Assembly (NCBI GenBank): GCA_022497155.1
Contig: MU385713.1
Coordinates: 1-64,000, forward strand
DNA: 64,000 nucleotides
Source: Whalleya microplaca
Taxonomy: Eukaryota > Ascomycota > Sordariomycetes > Xylariales > Xylariaceae
Direction of reading: 5' to 3'
A program made the position numbers and the translations under genes. Below are positions 1-14,281 of this stretch, piece after piece (within the stretch, counting starts at the first letter, position 1; the number at the start of each line of letters is the position of its first letter). Below the pieces are notes generated by a model. The model was not told the origin of the DNA and did not search any database. It saw nothing but the letters and a program-made list of their open reading frames with translations.

Positions 1-172
1 CTGATAGCTGTGGCTATCTGACCTGTTGAAAGCCGTGGCTAGCTGTGGCTAGCTGACCTGTTGTCACCTGACCACCTGCTGCTGCTGATAGCTGTAGCTA
101 GCTGACCTATTGTCACCTGACCTCCTGCTGCTGCTGCTGCTGTTGCTGATAGCTGTGGCTATCTGACCTGTT
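1..172. repeat. CTG-rich minisatellite at left edge
   Basis: This is a degenerate tandem array built from units resembling CTGATAGCTGTGGCTA followed by TCTGACCTGTTG, with CTG trinucleotide runs between units. The 27 bases at 1-27 recur without a mismatch at 146-172, and a variant copy lies near 85-112. The array runs off the window edge, so its full length is unknown. It has no credible coding frame. Microsatellite-like slippage of CTG between longer units explains the structure. Confidence 0.85.
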
Positions 173-195
173 ACCCTAAGGTCCCTGGGGTGAAA

Positions 196-273
196 TTTTT
201 TTTTTTTTTCAGATCTGAAAGTCAGGCATTCAAGTGTGGGGCGTGTTTTCATTTTTTTTTTTTTTTTTTTTTT
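196..273. repeat. Two poly-T tracts
   Basis: A run of 14 T lies at 196-209 and a run of 22 T at 252-273. On the opposite strand these are poly-A, and they could be the tail of a retroposed element. Nothing else nearby proves that. Confidence 0.8.
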
Positions 274-385
274 GATTTTTCAGCTGCGTGGACGCTAGCT
301 GAAAAATCAGGGAGGAATGTAATGGGGCAGGGGATTACGGGTATTGACAGCAGCTTAAGAGCCACTAAAAGCCCCCTAAAGCCAC

Positions 386-430
386 GTCACAGGGTATCCA
401 CAGGGCACTCCACAGGGCACTCCACAGGGC
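386..430. repeat. 12-bp tandem repeat
   Basis: The unit CCACAGGGCACT occurs at 398-409 and 410-421, with a third copy incomplete at 422-430 and a diverged copy at 386-397. It lies just outside the AT-rich compartment. No function is visible. Confidence 0.85.
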
Positions 431-479
431 AATTTATAGTGGATCACATACCTATATTTAGCTAACCTTTTCCCTCACA

Positions 480-2956
480 TCTCTTTCACTTTTTTTAAAT
501 AACAGATATTACTAAATCACTAGATAGTTATACAGTTATATACACATAGCTCTAGCAGCTAATATACACTCATTTTTTTAACCTGATATCTCACTTTCAA
601 TTCACCCCGACACCCTGTCCCAAGACAATAATTAATTAAGGAGAAAAAGGGGTTAATTTAAAGCTTTCGGAATAACGCTATCTCTATAAAGAAAAGGAAG
701 ATATTAATACAGTAGTTAATAAAATTAAATTAGTAATAAAGGTTAATAACTTCGTAAATAAATAACGCCGTTTATATATTAATAAAAGTAACTATAAAAT
801 TAATAATGCGGCCTTAACTATATTTACCGATAACCTTAAAAAATATTAAAAAAATATAATAAAATATTATCCGCTAAGAGAATACGTTAACGATAACGGT
901 ATTATAAAAGCATTACTTTAAATACTTTCCTATATATAATTAAGCGTTACTAAGCCTTATCGAAACGTTAAATAAAAATTGGAATTAATTAGGTAAAAAG
1001 GATTATTATCGAACTAGTAAACCTATTAAAATTAGGAGTTTCTAACTGCCGAAAAGCTCGAAGCTATTAGAATATATGGCGACGTTTCGTAAGAAATGAG
1101 AGTAATACCTAGTATTATTAATATTTTATTTTATTAGTACGGATTAATTTAATTATTATAATTAAAAGGTGCCTAAGTTATACTACCGTTTTAAAGAGTG
1201 ACAGCCCTAGATTTAACGTGGCTAAAACCGGAACTTACCTAACCATTAAAATTAAATCTATCGACGCTAAATTTACCTATTGACAATAACGAAAATAGCG
1301 ACGAGTAAAATAATAATAATAAGGAGTACAATAATAATGAAGGAAATAATGGTAATAGCGACCTAAAAAACGATAATAATAATAAAATGCCGCTATAAAA
1401 CCTAATCTTAATTAAACCCGTTACCGATAACACAAAAGGAATGGCGTTAAGATTTTTTAGATCGGAAAATAATTTTATTATTAAAATTACAAAGATTAAG
1501 GAGGTAATCTAAAATATATAATAATGTAACTATATTGATAAAACGGAACTTAATAACGCGATTAATAAAGTATAAATTAATATATTATAGATAATTAATA
1601 AGCTTAAAACGGATATTATAAATAGGGACGAGATATAACGTTACGTCGCCGAGATCTTATACCGCATTAACTTTAATATCGATAAAAAAATATATATAAT
1701 TAATAAAACTGTCGACTAAAAGTTTAAAGTAATTAAAAAAAGCCTCGGAACTATTAATAAAGATATCGATAAAAAAATAGCGAGCGCACTATAGCACTAC
1801 ATACCGTAATTCCAGATAGTAAATTATATAATAATAATTATCGAGTTTAAATATCTAAAGCGATATATTAAAGAGTAAGTTAAGGAAGGGATAAAAGACT
1901 TAAGCTATTAGATTAATCGATTAACGGTATAATTATTTGAATCGAAGCCTATATAAAGCCTTGCTTTATAGCTATTGATGTTGCTAACTAAAAAGCTGTT
2001 AATAATTAAGCTATTATATCTAATTAAGCTAGAGGAACTAATAGCTATAGCATAATAACTTAATCTATTAATGACGGCAATAGTAAAGGCGCTAACGATT
2101 AAAGTAAAAAAACTAGTAGCTATAGTAAAGGAGACTAAACTACCGATAGTATTAACGGCTATATTAACGATAGTATTACTAAAGCTGCTTATACCTAAGC
2201 TATTAACTCTACTAAAGGTATTAATAATACTTAAGTTTTAACTTTTCAAAAAGTATATTAAGAAGCCGAAGCTAATTAAGCAAAAGCCGCTAAAGTTAAT
2301 TAAGTAGGAACTATTTATTATTAAATTGCCAGCAAAGTCTTAATACGTTAATGATGATGGCGATAACAACGATGATATAGCACTATCTTTATATAAGCCA
2401 CAACCACAAAAACGTAAGAGAAAGTCTTTTAGCGCCCCTACTTCACTAGTAAAAAAACGTTAGGCTTTTTTTCGTTTAACTAGTATTGATCTTTAATACA
2501 ATTATTTTTTATACCATTAACCACCCTTGCCTGTTAATTAATATATGTACTGCCTTTTGTTAAAAAGCATAACTATTTTTAATATTAATTGATATATGTA
2601 CTGTTTTTTAATATAATAACCAGTATCGATATATGTATTGTCTTTGCGATACATCACCGTTTCCCTCGTTTCGATAATATATAGCACTAGTGTTGACTAA
2701 GAGGCTATTAATTTTTTCTTTTGTTAATTTCTTTTGTTACGTTAAAAAGAGAGAGAGTGAGAAGATGAAAATCAAGGCGAAAAGGACATCTATTTAGCTA
2801 TAGCTTTAAAAAATTAAAATTAAGGAGAGTTTTCTTTTGTTAAGAGAGGAGAGATTAATGGGTTGTCGATTATTAAAAAATCAAAATCAAGGAGAGTTTT
2901 CTTTTATTAAAAGAGGAGAGATCGACGGGTCGTCGATTATTTCGTGAGGGGGCAGT
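480..2956. mobile_element. RIP-degraded transposon remnant, family unresolved
   Basis: The sequence turns abruptly AT-rich, with TAA/TTA-dominated text and stops in every frame. This is the signature of C-to-T and G-to-A mutation of repeats in ascomycetes. From about 1,240 to 2,480 the plus strand keeps codon-like texture: an Asn/Asp-rich stretch near 1,290-1,400, a Leu/Lys/Ile-rich stretch near 1,960-2,230, and a basic, nuclear-localisation-like tail near 2,400-2,463 ending at a stop. These look like a dead transposon protein, but I cannot assign a family. The purine-rich run GTGAGGGGGCAG at 2944-2955, directly before an LTR-like start, suggests the region is the inside of an LTR retrotransposon read in the plus direction. 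That is inference. Confidence 0.6.
2808..2941. repeat. 67-bp tandem duplication differing only by transitions
   Basis: Two adjacent 67-base copies lie at 2808-2874 and 2875-2941. By hand alignment they differ at 8 positions and all 8 are transitions. The downstream copy keeps more C and G in the top strand at six of the sites. The pattern fits duplication followed by RIP. Confidence 0.85.
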
Positions 2957-3048
2957 TGTTAGGCCTAGCTATAGCTATATTATATAAGTCCCTCCGGGAC
3001 TTATCATTAATTAATAAAACAAGCTTCATTACATCGATTGGTCTCACA
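2957..3048 (+). mobile_element. Possible truncated LTR
   Basis: The segment starts TGTTAGG directly after a polypurine-like tract, contains a TATATAAG promoter-like box near 2,982 and an AATAAAA signal near 3,013, and has a TCTCACA-like end at about 3,042-3,048. These are the usual parts of a fungal LTR, in a very short version. After about 3,050 the sequence changes to LINE-like text, so the repeat may be truncated by that junction. No matching second LTR was found in the window. Confidence 0.35.
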
Positions 3049-5560
3049 CCGTATTAGGAGAAAAAATCCGTACTTTATATAAAAGCAGTATTTATACCGG
3101 CTTTTACTTTATAGTTTTTAAAATAGCGGACGTTATAATACTACCGAAAGTTAGGAAGTCGGATTTTACGGCATTAAAATTCTAGCGCTTAATTTTACTC
3201 CTTTTTTATTTCGGCAAAAGCTTAGAGAAATTAATAGGGCGATAAATAGCTATTATAATTATACGCGAGAAAATCTTAAACCTATAGCAGTTCGGGGCTT
3301 TCCCGAAATAGTTAGAGGTTAACCTTACGGTATATATTATTTATAATATCGAAAAAACTTTTTTGGCCGGCTAAAAAGCGTTTTTTCTTATAATAAATAT
3401 ATCCGGCGTATATAACGCGGTATTTAAAAAATAGCTTATTTTGCGGCTTTATAAATAAAATTAACTGCCCGGATTAATTAAATAAATAGAATATTTTATA
3501 ATAAATCGGATAGTATCGGTTCGGCTAAAAGATACGGAATTTCTTACGGCTTTTTTAATTTATAATATCCCTTAAGGTTCCCCGGTTTTATTAATATTAT
3601 TTATATTATATATTAAATTATTATTTAACCGGCGGGATAGGGATATTTATTTCGGCTATATTAATAATATAGCTATATTATAAACCGGCAATATTACAGC
3701 AAAAACTATAAAGCTTTTATCGGTAAACGTTTAAAATATTTTTAACTAAAAATAAAATAATATATTTATTTTTAATCCGGCTAAATATAAGCTTATTTAT
3801 TTTAATAAAACCGGGGGCTTTTATATAAAATAAATTTAAACCGGGAATTTTAAAGTAAACTTAGCGTTAGGAAAAATAGCGATTTAATAACTGGGTGTTT
3901 TTTTTAACTTTAAGCTTTTTTTTCGGAAATATACAAAAAATTAAGGTATAAAAGCGCTAAAAGTTATATAATATTTCCGTAACTTAAATAAGGTATATAA
4001 AAAAAGCTTACCAGCTATAACTACAAAAACAGTTACGGCTTACGTATTACTAATAGCGATTTTTGCGGCTAAGGCATAATAACTTAATTTAATAAAACCG
4101 AATGTTATTATAAAAAGTAAGGTAGTTTTTATTAAGACTATATATTACCGCTTTATTATAAATAAAGCTATCCGGATAGCTATTAAAGTAGTACTACCGG
4201 TATAACGTATTATTAATAATATTTTGCTATATAAAAACGCAGGTATACTACCGGCTAAAATATTATTTAAATAAATATAGTTTCGAGTATTAATATAGCT
4301 CCGGATAATTAACTTTTTATATTTTTTAATCCGACAGCTAGATATTTTTTTTCGAGGAAGAAAAAGTTATTTAATTACCCGGCTTTTTTTAATAAAGCTA
4401 TCCCGGCTATAATATATAGTGGAGTTTATACTACCGGGCCTTAAGCTTAAACTTTTAGTCCGGCAATAAAAATCTCGGTAACCCCTAATTATCTCGGGGA
4501 AAAAACGGGGCCGAAATATATATTACATTTAATTCGATACTATTTTCCCGGAATATATTATTATATATTTAAACGGGTCGAAAAATAAAGAGATAAATTA
4601 AAACTAGATAGCTTTTTTATAGGCCCGTATAATTAGCAAAATATATAATATAATATAATAAGCGGAAATTTTCGACATAAAGGTAAAGGCGGCGCGAGAG
4701 GTAGCGCGTTAGGCCCTAATTAAGCCTCCCGGTATATTTTATTTCTATTTAAATAATTTCGCGGTTTTATTAGGCTTTTTAAAATACCTACCGGACGGGA
4801 TTTAAACAATAGTAATAAATTTTTAAAATTTAATAACATAACTCCAAAAATAGTTAATGTAATAGTTACCGGGCTATATAGGTATACCCGGGAATAAAAA
4901 TATAAATACGGAAGCGAAAAAAAGCGCGAAACCTATTTTAAAAAAGCTCGATATAGCGCCGACTAAACTTCCCATTTTAACTTATCTAAAAAAAATTAAT
5001 AAAAAGTAATATAAAAAATTAAAAAAAAGTTAGTAAATTATTAATATACCCGAGAAGTATTAACTATAAGGCTTATTAGTAATAAGTATTTTAAAAAAAT
5101 TATAACTAATATAACTTACTTTATACCGACTTTTGGCGGAACGATTTAATTATAGGAATTTCGTAAAATATTACAAACGATTCGGATATTTAAAATAAAA
5201 TAAGCCGTATTAATATAGTAAGAAAAAAAGCCCTAAATATTTTATTAAATATAAAAAAATAAAAAAAAACTACCGAAAATAACGCTACCTGGGGGAATTT
5301 TAAAGCATTTTTTAAGCTTTTCGGGCTTTAGGGATTTTAAGTTATTTATACGGGATATTAAACTTTATACGGACTATTTAAACGCGTAAACCGATATATT
5401 ACCTTATATTTAATTTCGGCTACGTTTTAAATAAAAAAAGGGGGCTACGCAAATTTTCCTATTAAATAGCGGCCGTCTCGTAATTATATAAACTGTAAGA
5501 AATATATACCTATAACTTTTTTTATATCAGGCGATAAGCTGGCTTTATAGCAGTATTCCA
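3049..5560 (+). mobile_element. RIP-inactivated Tad-like LINE, reverse transcriptase region
   Basis: This is a relic of a non-LTR retrotransposon read on the plus strand. Near 3,120-3,230 the text resembles the finger region of Tad-type reverse transcriptase (a DVIILPK-like string, then a lysine- and leucine-rich segment). At 3570-3584 there is P-stop-GSP, where the stop TAA replaces the CAA of the usual PQGSP. At 3654-3668, in the same frame, there is G-Y-I-N-N in place of the catalytic YADD. Each change is what C-to-T and G-to-A mutation produces. Many further stops show the copy is dead. The limits are approximate: the right end is where AT-rich texture fades, and I saw no poly-A tail or target-site duplication. 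The element was probably inserted beside or into the element upstream. Confidence 0.75.
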
Positions 5561-7103
5561 GCCGTTCTTATACGCTATATAGCGTCGACGGAAAACGTCT
5601 CTTTTGTCGGTAGATAAAGTAGATAGATCTTCGTCCTTACAGACGTAAACAAATTTATTATCATTATGTATCCATTTCGGTAGATGTATATTATGTTAAA
5701 TTGTCTTCTGTATTAAATTTGGGTAATTTGACGCCTAATATTGAGCCCCTTCCCTCGTCGATGCGATATGTGCTATAGAGAATAAAGACACAAGCCAAGC
5801 CGTTGTCGCCGCCTACTAGCTCCATGACGTCGAAAACCAAGAGAGGATTAGCATTGGTATTTCGATGGAGCCTCTATCAGACTGCTCAAAGGGGGAAGGG
5901 GATAGGATGCCCTACTTTGGGGTCTTGTAAACCATCTATTTGTGCCACTTAATAGAACTAGCCACCTATTCGAGCCTGAACAATTACTCTGTTATTTATC
6001 GTATCTCATCGAAATCCCCCTTCTCACAGCTATTATCCTAACAACACACGTAAATGGGACTACGAAGCCGCACTCGGAGGATCCTCCAACCAATCAGATC
6101 CGCGCAACCCATCCCAGAACGGCCTCGCCATCTCATTCCTCTAAGAGGGTTGGGTAGCATCTGTACACCGTTACATACATGTAGACCACACACACTCTCT
6201 CTCTCTCTTTCTCTCTCTATACTACCCAACCCGCAGACAAGGCTAAGTACCGTGGGGGTTTACGACTACATACATACCCAATAGGCCTAAACTAGCTACT
6301 ATACACACGAGCTAATAGAGCTAATACCAATAGTGCTGTTAAGAATCGAATCTAACTCGCTCGATACACTCACTCTGCATACTCGCTCTGTCACGGGATA
6401 GCTGACGGATATCTAACTAAGCAACCCCACCATATATCTGATAGCAGCACAACCTCACACCTCGCCAGATCTACCCATAAACAACACCAAATAGCATACA
6501 GATATACACAGCCAGAAGCCCCGTATATTGTGCTAGTAGTTGATCGACAGCATAGTAAGTCGGCTCTGCTATATCTCGAGAGAGAGACGTGATACGCTGC
6601 AACTCAGCCACGTATTCTCAGCATCACATCATCAATAAGGCTAGCACCTCACTGAATTCCAAATTCACACTACGCAAGTGACACGAGCGAACTCATTCGT
6701 AAACGCAATTCATTCCGTGATCCTCAAGGGGTACTATCGTACTACCTACCTACCGGGCGCCGTCACCACCGTCCCTAAGTAGAAGAAGACTATGAAGAAA
6801 AAGACCCTTGCCACCGGATATATCAAATCAAACGCAAACGCATCTCCTCGTAAATCCTTGCATTATCCTCTAAGGGTCTATGCATATATGCGCGAGGTGT
6901 CTCGTCCCTTGCATCAAGGGGGTCGCAGTGATGAATGTGTGGATGGCGCCACCACCCCAGTATGCAGGCCTACCATACCTGCAGCAGCCAGACAGGTCTA
7001 GGCGCATATCGCCTCATCAATCAATCCATCAGTCAGCCAGCCCTAAGCCTGGCCAACTTCACCTCACTGCCTGAGCTAGGTAGGTTGCTAGCTAGACACT
7101 CGC
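5561..7103. other. Gene-free transition zone, no gene seen
   Basis: Base composition moves from the RIP compartment to ordinary euchromatin at about 5,750. There are CT and CA microsatellites at about 6,185-6,220. A 15-mer at 6336-6350 recurs with one mismatch at 63388-63402. No open frame has gene-like character. The last few hundred bases are the 3' flank of the glutamate dehydrogenase gene. Confidence 0.7.
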
Positions 7104-8763
<1,660 letters not shown>

Positions 8764-10854
8764 GGTTGCAACTAGCAGAAGAGGGTATACGCGGAAGGAG
8801 AGTTGGGTATCTTAATGCAGGTGCAGTCTTGCGAGGACTGGATGGTGCAGGAAACAAAGGAGGGTCGCTAATGTTGACAGAGTGACGTGCGTACCCTTCA
8901 GGATGAACTTTATTTTGGGGGGAGGTAGTGTGAAAAGATCAAGTGTATGATGGAAGTTGAGGCAGGTGAGGCATATTATTATATACCTAGGTACGTAGGT
9001 AGTAGGTATATTTCGTCTGAATTAGCCGCCAAAAGCCCCAAGAACCCGTCATCGGTGCTCTTTCCTTTCACTAGGCAGGTGGTGCATTCACTGGGTGGTG
9101 AAGATCCGATCAAGGAATTTTCCCACACGCGCCATGGAGAGACCCAAGCAATCACTAGCTCTGCTCCAGATCTCTTATTAGGTATGATCAATACCGTACC
9201 TAGGAATGTACGTTGATTCTGCCAGTGCCACCGGCGCACACGCAGGCGGTAAGGCAAGCATGTAGCCTCGCAAGGTGGGGGTTGGTCACCAAGCTACTGT
9301 AATAGCATTATCCTTTTCCTTCATCTAAGCCCTTCCCCATATCCAATCGAGGTCGACTTGAGGGACTTTGTTCGGCCGTGGACATACATACATTAGACGG
9401 AACCGGGTTTTGACCACCTGCGGCTTTTTGTGCGTGATACACCCCCATGAAGTCATACAAGGAAGAGACGAAAATTTTTACGTCTCGGAGCATTATTGAT
9501 CTACTTTTCCCACGTTCTTCCCCGCCATGGCTGGCTGGTGTTGGCGGAGCAGCCTTGGATCATCTCATCAGAGCGTTGTCGGCGAGGTCAGGAAGGAAGG
9601 AAGGAAAGCCTAATTGATGTTCCCGAGCTAGACGAATCGACGGGCTATGAGGGTCCCCCGTTCGATCATTGCCGGCACCAAGGCCTGCAAGCCTTGCCTT
9701 GGTGTTGCACATGACATGAGACGGAGACTGCCTAGGTAGCAGGAAATGAAGTTCCGAGCACTCTCTGATATCATTGGAGGGCCAGTGGTGACGGAGTAGC
9801 TTAGCTGTTACCACCGCGAGGTGTGGTTCTTGGGTGTGGGGAGCTGGGAACCGAACTACGCACATACAGTAGCATGAAATCTAGATCCATACGCGCCGTC
9901 AGCCAGTGACAGGGCGCGAACTAGAGATGGAGCCCGGAGAAGTAGAAAGCTTAAGCGGCGGCATCTTATCACCGCGCGCTGATTGGTCAATTAGTTTGCG
10001 ACGACATTCATTTTCGTGTCAGCCTCTTTCTTCTGTGGCATTTCCATTGCATCTTGGTAAGATCCTAAGGCTCAACCTCGTGGGACGAAGTCCACCCGTA
10101 ACCGCCGCTAACGGAGGCCATCTACGGCGCGTCCCTCTCTGAAAAACCACATTGGGCAATTCGAAATATGCCTCTTCTCAAAGAGGGATCCGGTGACGGT
10201 CCTTGAAACATCACATAGTCGCGTGAGGGCGGGAATAGCTCTACTTCGCGCGTTCATCTGGTCTAACAATATGTCGGGGACTAGTTCGGCTGACTCCGGG
10301 TTGTCTATATTCCTTACGTTCCGCAATCGGAAATTGTCGTGTGTAAGCCATTAGAAGATGCCAAGTGAGCTTCGGTCCTTCGTCAGACCGTATACTACCT
10401 CTAGTCTAGACCAATAAGAATTTCATCCTACACGTCAGCCTTCTATATCCATGGCCTTGTGACCAACTCGAACTCGTAAATCATGCATTGGTAGTAGAGT
10501 TGACGTCTTCTAAACCATGTATGTAAGCGCGAACTCGTTCCGACATCTCATCTTGTGTGTTGTGGCCTGAAGGGTACACCATCGGCCAACCGCTTCCGCT
10601 TTGAGAAACTAGGCAGCATCAACAGACGTACTCGAAAGCTGGTCCTGGCACACATATTAATTAATCATGTATATTTAACTAAGTATGATGGATGTTGACG
10701 TGGACGACCATCTTGCCTTTCATGGCACCTATTTTGACAATGAGGTATTAACATTGCTAAATCCCAAACCCCAGTTCTGAACTCCTGTGCATTGGTGCAT
10801 GCATGCCCTTATAACACCGAACCCTAGACTGTACGATCCCGTGCTTCTCGTGAA
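8764..10854. other. Intergenic: gdhA promoter and pol3 3' flank
   Basis: About 2.1 kb with no supportable gene. The ACCTAGGT palindrome is at 8985-8992. A hairpin with 9-bp arms, CACCAAGGC and GCCTTGGTG, lies at 9676-9704. Several short open frames overlap on both strands, but none shows family similarity or consistent splice structure. Confidence 0.6.
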
Positions 10855-13800
10855 TCACCATATAGCCGATTGATCGAAGTCGAACCGCTTAAGTTCCTTG
10901 CCGGCGTCCTCGACGTCCTTCTTCGCCTTCATCCGCATATAGAAAATAGGACAGTCCTTGCTGCTGCAAATGACTTCGCAATGCATGCTGCCCTGGCATC
11001 GTTGGCACTGCGTCCAGAGACGCCCGAACCGAACTTCCAGATCAGACACCTTGTCCAACGTCTTCTTGTAGAGCTCGCCAACGCGAGGCGCGCAGTCTGA
11101 ACATACAGCACCGGCGCTCTCCTCCTTGCCCCTCAGCGGCTTTTTGCAGCCCATGCACGTCATCGTCTTCTTTGCGAATTTCATGAGGCCACCGACAGTC
11201 GGTGCCGCCACAGAAATGGCACGCGTGTGAGCGCCAGTGAGTAGTGACTTGGATTTGGTCTCACCCAAGATAGGGTCAAAGATACGACCGAGAGGCTTGG
11301 CCAACTGGTTGTCCAAGTAGTATCTTGTATCAATGGGGACGTTGTTTTCGAGGACGAAGATGGGGTCTTCTGACCGCTCATAGTTCTTCGACCCGGCTGC
11401 ACCTTTGATCATGACGTACGCAACTCTGTCACCTAGACCAGGGGCAGAACCGGCATCTCGTTGCTTCATACGTTTAGCAAGCACAACATGCGCTTGCTTA
11501 GCATCATAGTCATCCTCTTCTTTGGTAAGGGCCTTCGTGATCACTAGCTTGGACATATCAATCTTGTTCTGCAGTAGGTCTGCGATCGTATCTCTGACGT
11601 AACTATCAATGTGGTTAATATAATGCGAGCAGAATGGCAAAATATTAGGGTGACTTACTCTTGAGCCCCCTGAACGTCTTGATCAATCAGGATCATTCTC
11701 AGGACTTTCTCGATGACCGTCTGTACAAGCAGACAGTTGTCTCTTCGGACAGTCTCAATACCCTTGGTGTCCATCTTGTCGAACTTGTCAGGGTTTGTCC
11801 AGAAAAGGCCGGCGTAACGTTTTTTGTTGATTAGCAAGTATGGGAAATAGACCTTCTCGAACTCTAGTTTGATGGGCTGGATAAATTTTGACGATACGTA
11901 ACTCGCTGCCTCCTCGCCGAGCTTCATTGCTTCCCTTAGATCTTTAGTTCCAAATTTCACCATGACGGAATCGGTATCACCATAGATGACTTGGGCATCA
12001 TGAGAGTAGCCATTGGCAATTGTGTACTTCTTCTCCACTTCCTCCTTTGTTTTCTCAATCATCTGACGACCGTAACTGGTGGTACTACTGGCAATCTCAA
12101 GACAGGGAAGCTTGCCAGTTGTTGCGCCAGTAAGACCATACACACTGTTGGCACTGATCTTCAAGGCAAGTTGGCGACCATTCAAAACGGCTTTCTTGAA
12201 AGGGTCGGTTTCGATGGCCAATTCCTTCTTGGCCTGCTTTCTTGCTCCAAGCAATTCCTGGAAAATCTGCGCAAGAAGACTTTTCCGTTGCTTCGTAGTG
12301 ACGAACATATCGCCGTGTGGTGTAACAATATAATCCTCATCCTTTTTGAGGTTAAACCTCTCTGCGGCTTTCTTGTTTATGAGTGTAGTATAGCAGAGAT
12401 TGTGCGCTTGAATGATACTGGGATATAGCGAGGCAAAATCTAGCGTCGCAATAGGCACATCGTAGAAACCTCGAGTGGGTTCAATGACGGTGGCACCTTC
12501 GTACTGATCATCCGAGGCTTCCGATCTCATGTTCGGAATCACAAGCTTCTGCTCTCCAGCCTTTCGAAACAGCTGGCTCATGAACTTCACCTGTTGGCCA
12601 CGTGAAAGAAGTAGGTTAAATGGAACACCCGTGACTCTTGCCATTTCTGTGTAGTTTGCTAGGCAGGAGAGCTTGTCCATCAATCTCTGCGGTAAATAGG
12701 CGTCCTTCAAGCAGTACAGCGCCAAGCGACGTCTGGATTCTGGTGTACCATTGAACAGCTCAGTAATCATCGTGTGGTGAACATCTTCCTTCTGTTCTCG
12801 TAGAAAATGAGAGCAAACCGAGTTCAACGTGTAACTTCTAAGTTGGTGCTCACGTTGGATCAGTTGTAAAAGATCTAGTTGTAGTCGCCCGTTCGTGTTG
12901 GTTGTCTTCGTATCTCGGTTGCCCATTTGCTTACTGGACAGGTTCGTTTCTCTAGCGACTGACCTCACACTTGGTAACCGAGTCCAATATTCGAATCCAT
13001 TGACCTTGAGGTGCCTTGCGCGATCAAGCAGATACGGGAAATCAAAGTTGGCAATGTTGTAGCCAGTGATAAGATCAGGGTCGACTTTTTCGAGGAAACG
13101 TTTCCACGCGATGAGCATATCTGGTTCCCTCTTGAATGATAGAATTTGCGTGGCGACTATAGGGCTAGTTTCGTCTAGACAGAAGACATTCCGGACGAAC
13201 GGCTTGCTCTCTCCAAAGCGTGTCACAACATTGGCAATTTGGATCACTGGGTCCTCGTTGGCCTCTGGGAAGATGCCTTTCCGTCCAGCGCATTCGATAT
13301 CGAACGATAAGATCCGCAAGGGGGCCATCCTGGACCATTCACCTTTAGGCTCGTGGGCGATTAACTCTCGGTAGGTAATTTCGGCTTCGATTTGGCAGCT
13401 TGACTGCCGGTCATGATTCGGGATAAGCCGATATGCTTTGGCAGGTGCTTCCACCCATGACATTCCCGGTATCTGGTGCAATCAGCATGTTTTCTTAAGC
13501 GTGGCTATAGTTGTGTGCCTACCTTGCAGTCTACCATGAACCGTAGAACATATTGCAAGTTGTCAAAGGTCATAATACCTCCCTCTACCCCTTTCCACAT
13601 CCCTTTCCAGTTTGCATCTCCCTTCTCAATCACTGCTCGCACTTTCGGTATGAACTTAGGGTCCGTGACACTGATCTTGATGTAGGGACTTTGTGTATTG
13701 CCTTGGAAGCCATAGATGTTTTCTCTCAGTACAATCTGGCAGGAGTAGATGGCGGGCTGATGTTGGGCTACTTGAGTCTCGAGGAAGGCCTTGAACGCGT

Positions 13801-14281
13801 CGCAGTCTTTGGGGGTGAAAGAGACTGGGGCGGCGACATAGAGGTAGTGCTTGAAGTCGGTAACGTGAAGCATGACCGAGTGGCCATTATCAGTTACGCC
13901 GAAGAGTTTGACAGTAGTCCTGCCGCCATATATGGTGCCTTCCTCCGCATCGATTTGCTGGAAGACCAAATTATCCCGCTGGGGATCGAAATCGACCACG
14001 GGCGGCCGCTCCCATACTTGGTCTTTCTCTGCATTGGTCTGCTTGAGCTCTGAGATATCTTGACTTAGTTTCTCAAGAACCTCTGACTCGAAAGTGCTCT
14101 TCGGTTGGGTTGATGCTAGCTTAGAGCCGGGGCCCTGTTGGGAGCTGTTGAGACGTGATGCTGGTGAAGAGGACAGCGGCTCTAGGCGACGCCTCTTGAT
14201 TGAAGACGGGGTTGAAGGGACATTTCGGCGGTTCGGCGCATCGCCGAGGACACGCTTCTGAGGGAGGATTGCAGCGGCCAT
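10855..14281 (-). CDS. pol3: DNA polymerase delta catalytic subunit
   Basis: This is the B-family replicative polymerase for the lagging strand, which also fills gaps after excision repair, in the nucleus with PCNA. Three exons, 14281-13523, 13472-11659 and 11602-10855, give 1,106 residues against 1,097 in yeast. The N-terminus has a basic KRRRLEP nuclear signal. Exonuclease motifs are visible: FDIECAG at about residue 310, [11 protein letters not shown], and YCLKDAYLP. Polymerase motifs are DFASLYPSI (region II), KISANSVYG (region III) and YGDTDSVMV (region I, near residue 760). The C-terminus carries both cysteine modules: CysA (CMGC...CSDC) for PCNA contact and CysB (CQRC...C...CPIFY), which binds an Fe-S cluster and the B subunit. 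Catalytic and proofreading acidic residues are intact. Intron borders are GTAGGC...CAG and GTAAGT...TAG. Confidence 0.97.

Noticed and set aside
1..480. Telomere or subtelomere
   Set aside because: No TTAGGG array or other telomere repeat; the CTG-rich minisatellite is not telomeric.
480..5560. Functional transposon genes
   Set aside because: Stops in every frame and altered catalytic motifs show that the copies are dead.
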